From contig NZ_FNFO01000010.1 of assembly GCF_900100765.1 (NCBI RefSeq), forward strand, positions 217,025 through 281,024: a DNA stretch of 64,000 nucleotides, in the 5' to 3' direction. The position numbers and the translations under genes are program-made. Below the pieces are notes generated by a model. The model saw only the letters and a list, made by a program, of their open reading frames with translations, had not been told where the DNA came from and ran no database searches. Numbering within the stretch: the first letter of the stretch is position 1; every line of letters starts with the position of its first letter. The stretch comes from Catalinimonas alkaloidigena. Its GTDB lineage: Bacteria > Bacteroidota > Bacteroidia > Cytophagales > Flexibacteraceae. Positions 1 through 8,184 of the stretch are shown here, one piece after another.

Positions 1-2549
1 TACATCGTTTTGAGCGTCGCGGTAGCGTTGGTCAGGTCGCCGCCCGGTGTCGGTTGGAAGATCGTGTGTTTATAGCCCGGCTGTTCGGGATCGAGCTGGA
101 GTCCCGCCACGGTCGTGTACATCCAGTCGCCGATGGCCCCGTAGGCGTAGTGGTTGAACGAGTTCATGCCCACCGTCTGGAAGGTGCCGTCGGGGCGTTG
201 GCCGTCCCAGCGCTCCCAGATCGTAGTCGCGCCCTGCGTGACGGGATAGAGCCACGATGGATAGCGCTTGTTGAACAGAAGTTGGTAGGCCAGTTCGGGG
301 TAACCGTTGTCCGATAGGGCTTTGCACAGGACCGGCGTGCCCAGAAAGCCCGTGGTCAGGTGACCGAAGTAGCGTACGTCTTCCGCCAGTCGCTCGGCCG
401 CCATGTCTTTCAGTTCATTAGGAACGAGGCCGAACGCTAACGCCAGTGCGTAGGCCGTCTGCGTGTTGGACGTGAGCCGCCCGGTCGAGGTCATAAATTC
501 TTTATTGAACGCGGCCTTGATCTTCGGCCGGAGGGAGGCCAGTTCCTGCGCTTCCTGATCCTTGCCCAGAAGCCGGGCGACGTTTTCCAGGATGCCGGTC
601 GAGTGATAGAAGTAGGCCGTGGCGATCAGGTCTTTGTCGGTGTGCGCGCCCGCGTAGCCGTAGTCCGGCGCGTTGTAATTGTAGCTTTCGTACTCCGCGA
701 ACGAAAGCCAGTCGCCGAAGTGGAATCCGTAATCAAAGATGTAGCGATCACCGGCGTGTTTCCGCATGTAATCGACCCAGCCCTTCATCGTCGGGTACAT
801 CGTTTCGAGGATGCGCTGGTCACCGTAGGCCTGGTAGACCGTCCAGGGAATGACGATGACCGCGTCGGCCCAGCCCGTCGCCCCGAAGCCGTCGGACCAG
901 CCCGTGCCGCCGCCGTTTTCCACCATGTTCGGTACGACCCACGGAATGCTGCCGTCTTCCCGCTGATCGACCACAAAATCCTGCATCCATTTCGTGAAGA
1001 ACGGCGCGGCGTTCATGTTGAAACAGGCCGTCGGGGCGAAGACCTGGGCGTCGCCCGTCCAGCCGAGGCGTTCGTCACGTTGCGGGCAGTCGGTCGGTAC
1101 GTCGAGGAAGTTCCCCTTCTGCCCCCACTGGATGTTGCTCTGCAACTGGTTGAGGAGCGAGTCGGACGAGGTAAAGTTGCCGATAGGTTCCATGTCGGAA
1201 TGAATCACGATGCCGGTAATGGCGTCGGGCGTCAGCTCACCGGGATAGCCCTGCACCTGCACGTAGCGGAAGCCGTGGAACGTGAAGTGTGGCTCGTAAA
1301 CTTCTTCGCCGTCGCCCTTCAGGATGTAGACATCCGTATTTTTGGCGGTGCGCAGGTTGGCGGTGTAAAAATTGCCTTCTTTGTCGAGCACCTCCGCGAA
1401 CGTCAGCGTCACCTTATCGCCTTTCTGGCCTTTGACGTTCAGCCGCGCCCAGCCGACCATGTTCTGCCCGAGGTCAAAGACTTTCTCTCCCTTCGGGGTG
1501 GTGATGAACTCGACGGGTTTCAGTTCCTCTACTTTCCGGACGGGCGATCCGACGGAGGTGACCAACGTGTTTTTCGTGTGATCCAGCGGTTTAACGGCCG
1601 TCCAGCCAGAACCGGAGAAAGTAGGTTGCGACCAGCCTTTCTGCTCCAGCCGGGCGTCGTAGGTTTCGCCGTTGTAGAGGTCGGACGCGAGGATCGGGCC
1701 TTTGCGGGCCGTCCACGACGGATCGGTGATGATTGTTTCTTTGGAACCGTCCTGGTAGGTGACGTCCAGTTGCAGGAGCAGCGCCAGGTCCTCGCCGTAC
1801 GTATTGCGGTTTTCCTCTTCCCAGCCGAGGTGCCCCCGGTACCAGCCGTCGCCCAGGATCGCGCCGATGGCGTTGCTGCCCGGTTGCAATTGACGGGTCA
1901 CGTCGTAGACCTGGTACTGTAGAATCTGGTCGTAGTTGGTCCAGCCGGGCGTAAACACCTCATCGCCGACCTTCTTCCCGTTCAGTTGGAGTTCGTACAA
2001 TCCCAGCGCGGTGGCGTAGATGCGGGCAGATTTTATCGGCTTGCCAAGCGAAAATTCTTTCCGCAGGTACGGAGCTGGTTCTGCCTTCGTCAGGTCTTCC
2101 TGCCAGGCCGGGGTGATCCACTGCGCCTGCCAATCGGCGACGGTCAGCAAGCCCATTTCCCAGGTCGCCACCGGGCTCCAGCCCGATTTCTGATTCTGAT
2201 TGTCCCACGTCTGTACCTGCCAGTACACTTTTTGGCCGGAGGCAAGCGGTTTCCCTTCGTAGGGCACGTGGAGACTCTGGTCTGAGCTAATTTTACCGCT
2301 GTCCCATAACAGGTCCTTGCCGCTTTTCAGCTTCGCTTCTGAATCGGCGACGCGGATCTGGTAGGCGGTCTGCAACACGTCCCGCTTGTTCGAGGTCAGT
2401 TGCCAGCTCAGCCGGGGATGTTCCGTGGCGATGCCCAGCGGATTGGTCTTGTACTCGCAGACCAGGTCGGATACCGAGAGCTTGGCCCACGATGGCAGTG
2501 CCAGACTCAGGCAGAGGAAAAAGGTTAGTAGGGAAGTTTTGTGTATCAC
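1..2549 (-). CDS. alpha-L-rhamnosidase, GH78 (C-terminus outside window)
   Basis: Secreted enzyme expected to cleave terminal alpha-L-rhamnose from plant or microbial glycans. I translated 849 codons; no stop is reached before the window edge, so the C-terminus is missing. An N-terminal signal peptide (hydrophobic run LLTFFLCLSLALPSWA) is followed by a fibronectin-like module (TEHPRLSWQL), the N-terminal beta-sandwich regions of GH78 (LRKEF; YELQLNGKKVG; GWTNYDQILQYQVYDVT; GDGWYRGHLGW) and the catalytic (alpha/alpha)6 barrel. The GH78 active-site signature DCPQRDERLGWTGD lies near residue 485 and holds the acidic residues used by the inverting mechanism. The start is a GTG at 2549; an in-frame TAA lies just upstream and no ATG precedes the signal peptide. 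It shares strand with the GH43-like and GH29 genes upstream and probably works with them. The family is very secure; the exact substrate is not. Confidence 0.93.
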   Translation of the reverse strand, partial: MIHKTSLLTFFLCLSLALPSWAKLSVSDLVCEYKTNPLGIATEHPRLSWQLTSNKRDVLQTAYQIRVADSEAKLKSGKDLLWDSGKISSDQSLHVPYEGKPLASGQKVYWQVQTWDNQNQKSGWSPVATWEMGLLTVADWQAQWITPAWQEDLTKAEPAPYLRKEFSLGKPIKSARIYATALGLYELQLNGKKVGDEVFTPGWTNYDQILQYQVYDVTRQLQPGSNAIGAILGDGWYRGHLGWEEENRNTYGEDLALLLQLDVTYQDGSKETIITDPSWTARKGPILASDLYNGETYDARLEQKGWSQPTFSGSGWTAVKPLDHTKNTLVTSVGSPVRKVEELKPVEFITTPKGEKVFDLGQNMVGWARLNVKGQKGDKVTLTFAEVLDKEGNFYTANLRTAKNTDVYILKGDGEEVYEPHFTFHGFRYVQVQGYPGELTPDAITGIVIHSDMEPIGNFTSSDSLLNQLQSNIQWGQKGNFLDVPTDCPQRDERLGWTGDAQVFAPTACFNMNAAPFFTKWMQDFVVDQREDGSIPWVVPNMVENGGGTGWSDGFGATGWADAVIVIPWTVYQAYGDQRILETMYPTMKGWVDYMRKHAGDRYIFDYGFHFGDWLSFAEYESYNYNAPDYGYAGAHTDKDLIATAYFYHSTGILENVARLLGKDQEAQELASLRPKIKAAFNKEFMTSTGRLTSNTQTAYALALAFGLVPNELKDMAAERLAEDVRYFGHLTTGFLGTPVLCKALSDNGYPELAYQLLFNKRYPSWLYPVTQGATTIWERWDGQRPDGTFQTVGMNSFNHYAYGAIGDWMYTTVAGLQLDPEQPGYKHTIFQPTPGGDLTNATATLKTM

Positions 2550-2776
2550 CGGAGTGGATTATTGGGTGGTTCGGTTGATTTCATTTTTTACGTGTAACGC
2601 CACAAGCTTGTAGCCGCACCAGGCAGGCTCGTGGTGATTGGTCTGCACGTTTTCAGACGACACGTTTGAGTTTGTAGCCGAAGCTAGTTGCGGACGCATC
2701 AGTTGCGGTACCACGATCTTTTTTAGAGAGTGATCTTGATAGGAGTGGACGTTTGTTTTGGATCTTGTTCCATGAC

Positions 2777-3244
2777 TTAACCGTTGATTTTATCTTTTAG
2801 CCGCCACTCAAGAAATACCGTTAAGCTTGGCGCGACCCATGTTCTGCTATCATCTTCATGGTTCCAAACGAAAATATCCTGCCGCTCAAAGCTGTTTTGT
2901 AAAGTCACAAAACCAAATAGGTCTCCATTTCCTGAGGCTGATATAAAAAGTAGCTGTTCAAATGACATAAAGAGACTTTTGAAATCGAGATTAGCCCGAT
3001 AGGATTGATTTACTTCTATTACTTTTTCAATGGACCAAACAAGCTCATCTAGCCCATTTCCATCGGTTGATACAGTGATTCCATTCGTCTGCGTATACAA
3101 CTCTTCCAACGCAGCTGGCAACTCCACCAACGCAAACTGTGCCGCTAACCTGTGTAATTGTGCGGGTGTCCCAGGCGGGTGCAAGCCGAAAGATGCTGGC
3201 GTTTCCAGTAGGTCCAGCCTTGATAAAAATTTCTTCCAATTCAT
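2777..3244 (-). CDS. SMI1/KNR4 (SUKH) family protein
   Basis: A 155-residue soluble protein of the SUKH superfamily. Typical signatures are LPAALEELYTQTNGI near residues 42-56, FISASGNGDLFGF near residue 100, and the C-terminal DIFVWNHEDDSRTWVA followed by a helix ending LEWRL. In this superfamily many members are immunity proteins that bind polymorphic toxins; others are housekeeping. No toxin gene, polymorphic-toxin repeat or secretion gene lies next to it, so its partner is not visible. It sits alone between two glycoside hydrolase genes on the same strand, with about 230 bp of non-coding sequence downstream and 57 bp upstream. Its base composition is visibly more AT-rich than its neighbours, consistent with acquisition. 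The ATG at 3244 gives the family's usual N-terminus. Confidence 0.8.
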   Translation of the reverse strand: MNWKKFLSRLDLLETPASFGLHPPGTPAQLHRLAAQFALVELPAALEELYTQTNGITVSTDGNGLDELVWSIEKVIEVNQSYRANLDFKSLFMSFEQLLFISASGNGDLFGFVTLQNSFERQDIFVWNHEDDSRTWVAPSLTVFLEWRLKDKING

Positions 3245-3301
3245 CGCTTAACTCCATTACCTGTGTGCAATAGCTGGTTATTCTACGAAATCAAGACAAC
3301 G

Positions 3302-4960
3302 TCACTTTGCCTCAAGGGCGGCTTCGGCGTTCGTGAGTTCCTGTAGTTTTTCGGCCAGCACGTCCTGATTCAGTTTGAGTTTGACCATGCCCATCGGATG
3401 AAAGCGCTTCTTGGCGTCGATGGCGGCGTAGACCATCGTGTAGGTGCCGTCGTCTTCGGGGATGAGGCAGAGCGGCGTGCGCATGATGTCCCACCACTTT
3501 TTCACCTTCGTGCGGATCGGGAAATAGTGTGCCTCCGTCCAATGGTAGCCGTCTTTTGAGAGCGAATAACCCATCATGTTCGGCAGGTGGTGCCCCCAGG
3601 CGTCCGGCCCACCGTCGAAGATGGCGATGTACAGATCGTTGGGCAGTTGGCTGACAATGGGGTTTTCGATGAACCACGGATGCATCGACGTGACGGGATT
3701 GACGGTCGTGTCGAGGCGCGTCCAGGGTCCTTCGAGGCTGTCAGCTTCCGCGAGGCCCACGTACCAGCCCTTGCCCGTGTTTTTCGGATAATCGTCCCAA
3801 GAGGCAAACGGGTAAGCTCCACCGTAAAAAGCGAGCCACTTGTCACCGACTTGATACGGAAAGAACGAATCGACGCCCTGGCGGCCTTCCCACGGCTGCG
3901 AATCCAGCCCCGGCTCCATCACGATGCCTTGATCTTGGTACGGTCCGGCGATGCCTTCCTCCCCTTCCTGCGTCGACTCGGTGCGCCAGATGCGACCGAA
4001 CGAATGGTTGGGGGCAATCTCGAAATGGACGGTGTAAGCGAGGTAGAAGCCGTACCAGCGGTTGTGCGTCTCGCTGAACACAGGCATGTACGACCAGATC
4101 GCCCCACGGCGGTCGTTGATCGGGTTGTCGTCTTCCGTGACGGCGTAGGTGCCGCTGGCCTCGTAGATGGCCGACTGGCGCGTCCAGGTTTTGGCGTCTT
4201 TGCTGGTCCAATAGCCAATTTTGGTCTTGACCCGGTCGTAGTAAGGTTCGATGCCTTTTTGCCCGGCTCGTTCAGTCGGGAACATGTGGTACGTATCGCC
4301 GATCTTCACGCAACGTCCGCCTTCGAAGCCCCCTTGAATCCCTTCCGTGCCCGGCATTCCTTCGTCGATGACCGGTTCGTCAGGGCCACCCATGATTTCG
4401 AACAGGGCTTTCTCGTCCGAAAAGCCTTCCACGATGTAGGTGTCCCACTCCCGCCCGTCGAGGCGATGGGCGTCGCGGGGCGTAAGGGTTTCGCTGGCTT
4501 TCACCGCACCCAGAAACATCTGCTTCCCGTCGAGGTCAATGGTGTGGGTGCCTTTCGCATACGGAACGGCGTAGACATCGACCGGCGGCAATCCGGTGAC
4601 GGTCAGTCCCCGCGTCAGGATCTTTTTTCCATTGACGGCAGGTTCGCCCTGCGGTACGCCGATGAGGGCTTGAGCCGCTTCGCGAAAACGGACTTTCACG
4701 GGTTGTGCATCTTGTAGCCGGATGCCCGTCAGGCCGTCGATTTCCGGTGCGATGCGGACGATGCAGTTTTTCTCCCCCACGAACGGATGCCCCAGGTCGG
4801 CCGTCGTGAACGGCATGGCTCCTTTGGTTTTCAGGTCGAAGGTGGCGGATTCCCAGGCGGTGCTGTCGGTTTGGGCAAAGGCTCCCTGAGCGACGAAGAG
4901 TGCGCAACAGAGCGGAATGAGTTTTTGAAAAGAAGATAGAGGCAAGTGGTGGAAGTTCAT
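3302..4960 (-). CDS. secreted beta-propeller glycosidase-like protein (GH43/GH32-like)
   Basis: A 552-residue exported protein with a cleavable signal peptide (CCALFVAQGAFAQ, residues 18-30). After about 160 residues of beta-rich N-terminal domain comes a region with the repeating pattern of five-bladed beta-propeller glycosidases: KIGDTYHMFPTE, KIGYWTSKDAKTWTR, MPVFSETHNRWYGFYLAY, QVGDKWLAFYGG, GLAEADSLEGPWTRL, and the late blade GYSLSKDGYHWTEAHYF. These are phrases of GH43/GH32-like clan proteins, in which blades contribute acidic catalytic residues, but I cannot assign the catalytic triad with confidence. It lies on the same strand between the GH29 gene (58 bp upstream) and the SUKH and GH78 genes, so a role in polysaccharide breakdown is likely. 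The substrate and the exact family number are unknown. Confidence 0.72.
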   Translation of the reverse strand: MNFHHLPLSSFQKLIPLCCALFVAQGAFAQTDSTAWESATFDLKTKGAMPFTTADLGHPFVGEKNCIVRIAPEIDGLTGIRLQDAQPVKVRFREAAQALIGVPQGEPAVNGKKILTRGLTVTGLPPVDVYAVPYAKGTHTIDLDGKQMFLGAVKASETLTPRDAHRLDGREWDTYIVEGFSDEKALFEIMGGPDEPVIDEGMPGTEGIQGGFEGGRCVKIGDTYHMFPTERAGQKGIEPYYDRVKTKIGYWTSKDAKTWTRQSAIYEASGTYAVTEDDNPINDRRGAIWSYMPVFSETHNRWYGFYLAYTVHFEIAPNHSFGRIWRTESTQEGEEGIAGPYQDQGIVMEPGLDSQPWEGRQGVDSFFPYQVGDKWLAFYGGAYPFASWDDYPKNTGKGWYVGLAEADSLEGPWTRLDTTVNPVTSMHPWFIENPIVSQLPNDLYIAIFDGGPDAWGHHLPNMMGYSLSKDGYHWTEAHYFPIRTKVKKWWDIMRTPLCLIPEDDGTYTMVYAAIDAKKRFHPMGMVKLKLNQDVLAEKLQELTNAEAALEAK

Positions 4961-4976
4961 ACAAAATCAAATTTTA

Positions 4977-5014
4977 CCACGGAGGCACAAAGGACACAGA
5001 GGTTCACGGAGAAA
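4977..5014. repeat. intergenic CACRGAGG-type imperfect repeat
   Basis: The 58-bp gap between the GH43-like and GH29 genes contains three imperfect copies of an ACGGAGG / CACAGAGG word separated by short CA-rich spacers. Similar 'cacagagg...cacagag' strings are familiar as short dispersed repeats in intergenic regions of many bacteria. Only one locus is present in this window, so copy number cannot be judged. Confidence 0.4.
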
Positions 5015-5018
5015 ACGG

Positions 5019-6464
5019 CTATTCCAGTTCGACGCGGATGACCTGCGCCAGGCTGGAGGGCAGCCGGGTTTTGGCAGGCAGGGTTACGACCAGACCGGCG
5101 TCGGTCATTTTGAACGGACACTCCTCCAGCTGCTTCAGTCCCAGCAGGGTGACGGCCTTGACCTTTCCTTTTAGTTGGGCTCCGTTCAGTTGCTTGAGGC
5201 AGACCTGTACATCCGCCGCCAGCTTGTCCTGGTCACCGCCGGGCCAGTCGAGGAAGATGCCGTAGACCCGTTTGTCTTTCGTGGTGTAGTGGACGCGCTG
5301 GCCTTCGTCGGTGGTTTCGCCGCTGACCACGTAGGGACGGGTTTCGTAAATCGACTCGCCGAAGGTCCAGAGCCAGCGCCCGATTTCGTTGACGACCACG
5401 CGCTGATTTTCCGGGATGGTACCGTCCGACTTGGGCGAGAGGTTCAGGAGGAGTTGCCCGTTGTTGCTCACCACTTCGATCAGCTTCTCGACGATGTCTT
5501 CCGGAGTGCGAATCTCCATGCCCTCGGTGTAACCCCACGAGAAAGAAAAGCCCGTCCCGATGGAGTAATCACTCAAAAACGGCTGTTCGCTGATCCGATC
5601 GGGGTTGGAGTTTTCGTGGTCTTCCATGCCCACGTTATAAGGAATGTCGGCGCCTTTCGAGGTGACCGTCACGTCCTGCCCGCGCTTCTCGGCTTCGGTG
5701 AAATAGTGCGCGAGGTACTTGCGGAGGTTGTCCTGATCGACCTGCTCCAGCCAGGCGTCGTGGTAGATGATGTCGGGGTGGTACTTATCGACCACCTCCA
5801 GGCACTTGTCCAGCCACATCTGCTGCCATTCGGCGTGATCCATCGTGGAGCCGTAGAGCTTCGCGTATTTTGGGTCGGCCCCGGCCCATTCGGGCTGCAA
5901 CTGTACGTTCGTGTAGTTAAGTTCGTGGTGCAGCGAGGCGAAAAACTTCATCCCCCGCTTGCGGATCGCCTGTTCCAGTTCGCCCACCACGTCGCGGTGC
6001 GGTCCCATGTCCTTCGCATTGAACGGCGTCACGTCGCTGTCCCACATCGCAAAGCCGTCGTGGTGCTCAGCCACCGGCCCGGCAAAGCGCGCCCCGCCTT
6101 TCACGAACAGATCGGCCCACGCGTCGGCGTCGAAGTTTTCGCCAGTGAACATCGGAATGAAGTCGTGGTAGTCGAATTCGGTCAGCGGACCATACAGGGC
6201 CACATGCCGTTTGTGCGTGCCCAGCTTGCTGTATTCCGCCGTGTTGTGCATGTGCTGGATGTAGTGCTCGTTGTTGTAGGCCGGTACGGAATAGACACCC
6301 CAATGGCAATAGATGCCAAACTTGGCGTCGCGCAGCCACTCGGGGACGGGCTGGTGCTGTGCCAGCGACTTCCAGGTGGGTTTGTAGTTGGTACGTTTTT
6401 GGGGCTGCGCGACGGCAGCAAGGGTTCCGATGAAGAAAAACAGGAGGTGGGCAGTAATGCGCAT
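5019..6464 (-). CDS. alpha-L-fucosidase, GH29
   Basis: Secreted retaining alpha-L-fucosidase of 481 residues. A signal peptide (LLFFFIGTLAAVAQ) is followed by a GH29 (beta/alpha)8 barrel: the substrate-pocket motif KFGIYCHWGVYSVPAY near residue 50, the EHHDGFAMWDS motif near residue 135 and RDVVGELEQAIRKRGMKFF near residue 160. The segment YHPDIIYHDAWLEQ places the likely catalytic nucleophile at Asp236. The C-terminal half carries GQLLLNLSPKSDGTIP and a beta-sandwich domain, as usual in the family. The ATG at 6464 starts directly before the signal peptide. The gene lies 58 bp upstream of the GH43-like gene on the same strand, which suggests joint use against fucose- and rhamnose-containing glycans. 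Confidence 0.93.
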   Translation of the reverse strand: MRITAHLLFFFIGTLAAVAQPQKRTNYKPTWKSLAQHQPVPEWLRDAKFGIYCHWGVYSVPAYNNEHYIQHMHNTAEYSKLGTHKRHVALYGPLTEFDYHDFIPMFTGENFDADAWADLFVKGGARFAGPVAEHHDGFAMWDSDVTPFNAKDMGPHRDVVGELEQAIRKRGMKFFASLHHELNYTNVQLQPEWAGADPKYAKLYGSTMDHAEWQQMWLDKCLEVVDKYHPDIIYHDAWLEQVDQDNLRKYLAHYFTEAEKRGQDVTVTSKGADIPYNVGMEDHENSNPDRISEQPFLSDYSIGTGFSFSWGYTEGMEIRTPEDIVEKLIEVVSNNGQLLLNLSPKSDGTIPENQRVVVNEIGRWLWTFGESIYETRPYVVSGETTDEGQRVHYTTKDKRVYGIFLDWPGGDQDKLAADVQVCLKQLNGAQLKGKVKAVTLLGLKQLEECPFKMTDAGLVVTLPAKTRLPSSLAQVIRVELE

Positions 6465-6604
6465 AAGTCAAGTAGAGTGGTTGTGACAGGCCCGTGGTGC
6501 GGTGAAAGCCCAGGCTTGCCTACTCTACAAGAGCCCACTGCGCTCCGGTTTATAACCTCTCCGGCTTACTTTCGGGAGGGAGAAATCGGCACCGATCCGA
6601 ATCG

Positions 6605-7024
6605 TTAGTGCAGCAGACGCCGGTCCCACGACCACGCGCCCCCGCCCTTCCAGATCAGAAATACAGTTCCCAGAAGCATGGCCCAGTCGGTCCGGGCCTC
6701 GTGCGCCATCGTCCAGAACCCTTCGTCGGTCAGCAGCGGCAGTTTGGTCGTGGCCAGGGCCACTATCATAATCACCAGCAAGGGAAACGCCGCCACGCGC
6801 GTCATCAGTCCCAGGAGCAGCAACAGCCCGCACACCACCTCGCACCCACCGACGAACGCACCCAACAGCTCGGGCGACGGCAACCCGATTTTCGCAAAGC
6901 GCCCCGCGCCCCGTGTGGCCGGAAACAAAAACTTCTGAAGGCCTTCGGAGAGGAAAACTGCACCGACCATCAACCGAATGAGCCAGATCGCCGGATCGGC
7001 CGCAGTGCGCAGGAGCTGTTTCAT
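6605..7024 (-). CDS. DoxX family membrane protein
   Basis: A 139-residue integral membrane protein with four predicted transmembrane helices. The N-terminal stretch AIWLIRLMVGAVFLSEGLQKF and the following GAGRFAKIGLPSPELLGAFVGG are typical DoxX phrases, and the later CEVVCGLLLLLGLMTRVAAFPLL completes the pattern. DoxX proteins are linked to quinone or thiol redox chemistry in some bacteria; the role here is unknown. A longer reading upstream is possible, but the ATG at 7024 begins exactly at the conserved N-terminus, so I use it. It is transcribed divergently from the PAP2 gene, with a shared 140-bp control region. Confidence 0.82.
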   Translation of the reverse strand: MKQLLRTAADPAIWLIRLMVGAVFLSEGLQKFLFPATRGAGRFAKIGLPSPELLGAFVGGCEVVCGLLLLLGLMTRVAAFPLLVIMIVALATTKLPLLTDEGFWTMAHEARTDWAMLLGTVFLIWKGGGAWSWDRRLLH

Positions 7025-7099
7025 GGCAGGCAAGATACCAGATTGGCCAGCCTTGCCCAAGGGGACCGCAAGGGCGGATGAGGAGGTCGCGGGGTAACC

Positions 7100-7131
7100 T
7101 TCTGGTAACATTTCTGTAAACATTCTGTAAC
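7100..7131. repeat. three direct TTCTG(G)TAA repeats in divergent promoter region
   Basis: Three near-identical words, TTCTGGTAAC, TTTCTGTAAAC and TTCTGTAAC, follow each other with about an 11-12 bp period between doxX and the PAP2 gene. One turn of helix per repeat on one DNA face is the usual arrangement for cooperative regulator binding, so this may be an operator for either or both genes. No regulator is encoded nearby. Confidence 0.4.
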
Positions 7132-7165
7132 ACCATCGCTTTTTATACCAGAACCCGTGTTTTCT

Positions 7166-8011
7166 ATGCCCCCCTACCACCTTCTGTTTTCGTTCCGTCT
7201 CCACCTCCTGAGCTTGATGCTCGTAACGCTAGTCGGCCAGGCGCAACCACCCGCTCCGGCTGAACCACGCCTCGGCTCGTTCGAATTTCGCTGGGAGCTG
7301 GACGTGCCTTTGCTGGTCGGCGGTGGGGGGCTGGCCATTCTGGGCGAATACCTGGCCCAGGAGACCCACCCGCTGACGCTTCAACAGCTTCCTTCTTACG
7401 AACGACAGCAGATCAACGGCTTCGACCGGGTTGCTACCTTTCAGAATCATGCGGGGGCCGCTACTGCCACCGACATCTTGGCGGCGGGCGCGGCGGTTAC
7501 GCCTCTGCTGTTGCTGGCCTCCCGCGAAGTACGGCACGACCTGATACCGGTCCTGGTGGTGTATGCCGAAACCGCGACTACGTCGATGGGATTCACCAAC
7601 CTCATCAAAGCGTCGGTCCTTCGGGTGCGGCCCTACGTGTACAATCCCGAGGTTCCGTCAGAACGCAAGCGGGTGCCCGACGCGCGCCATTCGTTTTTCT
7701 CCGGGCACACCGCCAACACGGCCGCGTTCAGTTTTCTGACGGCCTACATGATTTCGAAGTATTCGGAGCATCCGGCCGTGAAAGCGACCGCCTGGACCGG
7801 TGCCGCCCTGTTGCCCGCGACGGTGGGCTTCCTGCGGGTGAAAGCCGGCCGCCATTTTCCGACCGACGTGCTGGTGGGCTATGCCGTCGGAGCGAGCATC
7901 GGGGTACTTATCCCGCACCTGCATCGGCTTCAGCTTCCTCCCGATACGGCCGCGCGTCGCCTGCGCCTGCACATGGTGGGCAACGGAGTGGGCTTGGTGT
8001 ACGCGTTGTAG
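7166..8011 (+). CDS. PAP2 family membrane phosphatase
   Basis: A membrane-bound phosphatidic acid phosphatase type 2 homologue of 281 residues, with a signal or first membrane segment (LHLLSLMLVTLVGQA) and further hydrophobic helices. The three PAP2 signature regions are in order: KASVLRVRPY near residue 150, SFFSGHTAN near residue 176 (the PSGH-type loop with the catalytic His) and RVKAGRHFPTDVLVG near residue 225 (SRxxxxxHxxxD-type, with the second His and Asp). It probably removes phosphate from lipid phosphates or undecaprenyl pyrophosphate at the periplasmic face. A GTG three codons upstream (7157) is in frame; the ATG at 7166 is the better start. Confidence 0.87.
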   Translation: MPPYHLLFSFRLHLLSLMLVTLVGQAQPPAPAEPRLGSFEFRWELDVPLLVGGGGLAILGEYLAQETHPLTLQQLPSYERQQINGFDRVATFQNHAGAATATDILAAGAAVTPLLLLASREVRHDLIPVLVVYAETATTSMGFTNLIKASVLRVRPYVYNPEVPSERKRVPDARHSFFSGHTANTAAFSFLTAYMISKYSEHPAVKATAWTGAALLPATVGFLRVKAGRHFPTDVLVGYAVGASIGVLIPHLHRLQLPPDTAARRLRLHMVGNGVGLVYAL

Positions 8012-8184
8012 CGTCCGCAGGCACGAATGTGGTGCCGCTACATGCTTTTTTGCAAAATCTTTTTTTATTGGTGATGACTTCCGCCCGGTAGGTCCGATCT
8101 ACCGACAAATGCCTGTTGCCTCTCCTGACACGTCACGCGCGTCATCGGCACTACATGTCTCACCGTCCTTTTTCCTCAACACGT

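Noticed and set aside
603-1922. 439-codon plus-strand frame opposite the GH78 gene
   Set aside because: The minus strand carries the full GH78 signature across this interval; the plus-strand translation has no recognisable motif.
5175-6608. 477-codon plus-strand frame opposite the GH29 gene
   Set aside because: Antisense to the conserved GH29 active-site blocks; no motif of its own.
8116-8184. extension of the four-repeat protein to a start at 8116
   Set aside because: It would place 23 polar residues before a clear signal peptide; the ATG at 8185 fits export.
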